The notes under the pieces: model-generated | Seen by the model: the letters and a program-made list of their open reading frames with translations, nothing else | Told to the model about the DNA's origin: nothing | Databases searched by the model: none | Shown: positions 5,781 through 5,801 of the stretch, piece by piece | How the letters are laid out: each line of letters opens with the position of its first letter | How positions within the stretch are numbered: the stretch's first letter is position 1 | Assembly: GCA_025057335.1 (NCBI GenBank) | Contig: JANWXG010000173.1 | Location: forward strand, 1-5,801 | DNA length: 5,801 nt | From: a bacterium | GTDB taxonomy: Bacteria; Armatimonadota; HRBIN16 | Reading direction: 5' to 3' | Translations under genes and position numbers: made by a program

Positions 5781-5801
5781 GAGATGCTTCGCTGACGCTC
5801 A
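5781..5801. repeat. Partial short palindromic repeat cut by the window edge
   Basis: GATGCTTCGCTGACGCTCA (5783-5801) resembles one half of a palindromic intergenic repeat of the type GATGCTTCGCT-n-CGCTCAGCAT found in multiple copies in many bacterial genomes. AGCG-type arms are visible, but the right arm would lie beyond the window, so the element cannot be confirmed. Confidence 0.3.

Larger units (their letters stand above)
5464..5801. other. Non-coding stretch after selD
   Basis: About 340 bases without a convincing gene. Short open frames on both strands lack homology that I recognise or a credible ribosome site, or run antisense to selD. I see no tRNA, including tRNA-Sec, and no clear intrinsic terminator for selD; the nearest hairpin, CTGT-TGGG-ACAG (5508-5519), is weak. 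Other small hairpins are AGCGC (5548-5552) with GCGCT (5558-5562), and GGGAA (5721-5725) with TTCCC (5733-5737). The main structure is the palindrome cluster at 5613-5694. Confidence 0.6.

Overview
This 5.8 kb window is compact, GC-rich bacterial DNA (roughly 60% GC by eye). It holds five genes, followed by about 340 bases of non-coding sequence at the right end. The lineage cannot be fixed from the sequence alone. The GC-rich coding style, phytochrome-type histidine kinases, dispersed GC-rich intergenic hairpins and a selenocysteine-containing SelD would fit a Chloroflexota- or Armatimonadota-like bacterium, but that is a guess.

Left part (19-3168, + strand): a tightly packed set of genes. 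A cytoplasmic histidine kinase with a degenerate N-terminal receiver overlaps a second gene by 35 bases. That second gene encodes a receiver - histidine kinase - receiver hybrid protein. Eleven bases after it, behind a strong Shine-Dalgarno, comes purE (N5-carboxyaminoimidazole ribonucleotide mutase). The spacing suggests one transcript, which places a purine gene behind a signalling pair.

Middle (3211-4320, - strand): purK (N5-carboxyaminoimidazole ribonucleotide synthetase) converges on purE with a 42-base gap. PurK and PurE catalyse consecutive steps from AIR to CAIR in de novo purine synthesis. Here they are neighbours but face each other tail to tail, instead of forming the common purEK operon.

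Right part (4321-5801): a 96-base divergent intergenic region carries a near-consensus sigma-70 promoter (TTGACT, 18 bases, TATAAT) reading right into selD (selenide, water dikinase). The main point of the window is that selD does not begin at the GTG at 4501, as a conventional ORF search would report. It begins at the ATG at 4417 and reads through an in-frame UGA at codon 17, exactly the position of the catalytic Cys17 of E. coli SelD. A 7-bp perfect hairpin (4475-4493) lies just downstream and fits a bacterial SECIS element. The gene is therefore best read as a 348-residue selenoprotein, the enzyme that makes the selenium donor for its own selenocysteine.

After selD, 5464-5801 contains no convincing gene. 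It holds a cluster of palindromes (about 5613-5694) resembling a dispersed intergenic repeat or a structured RNA, and a short palindromic motif running off the right edge.
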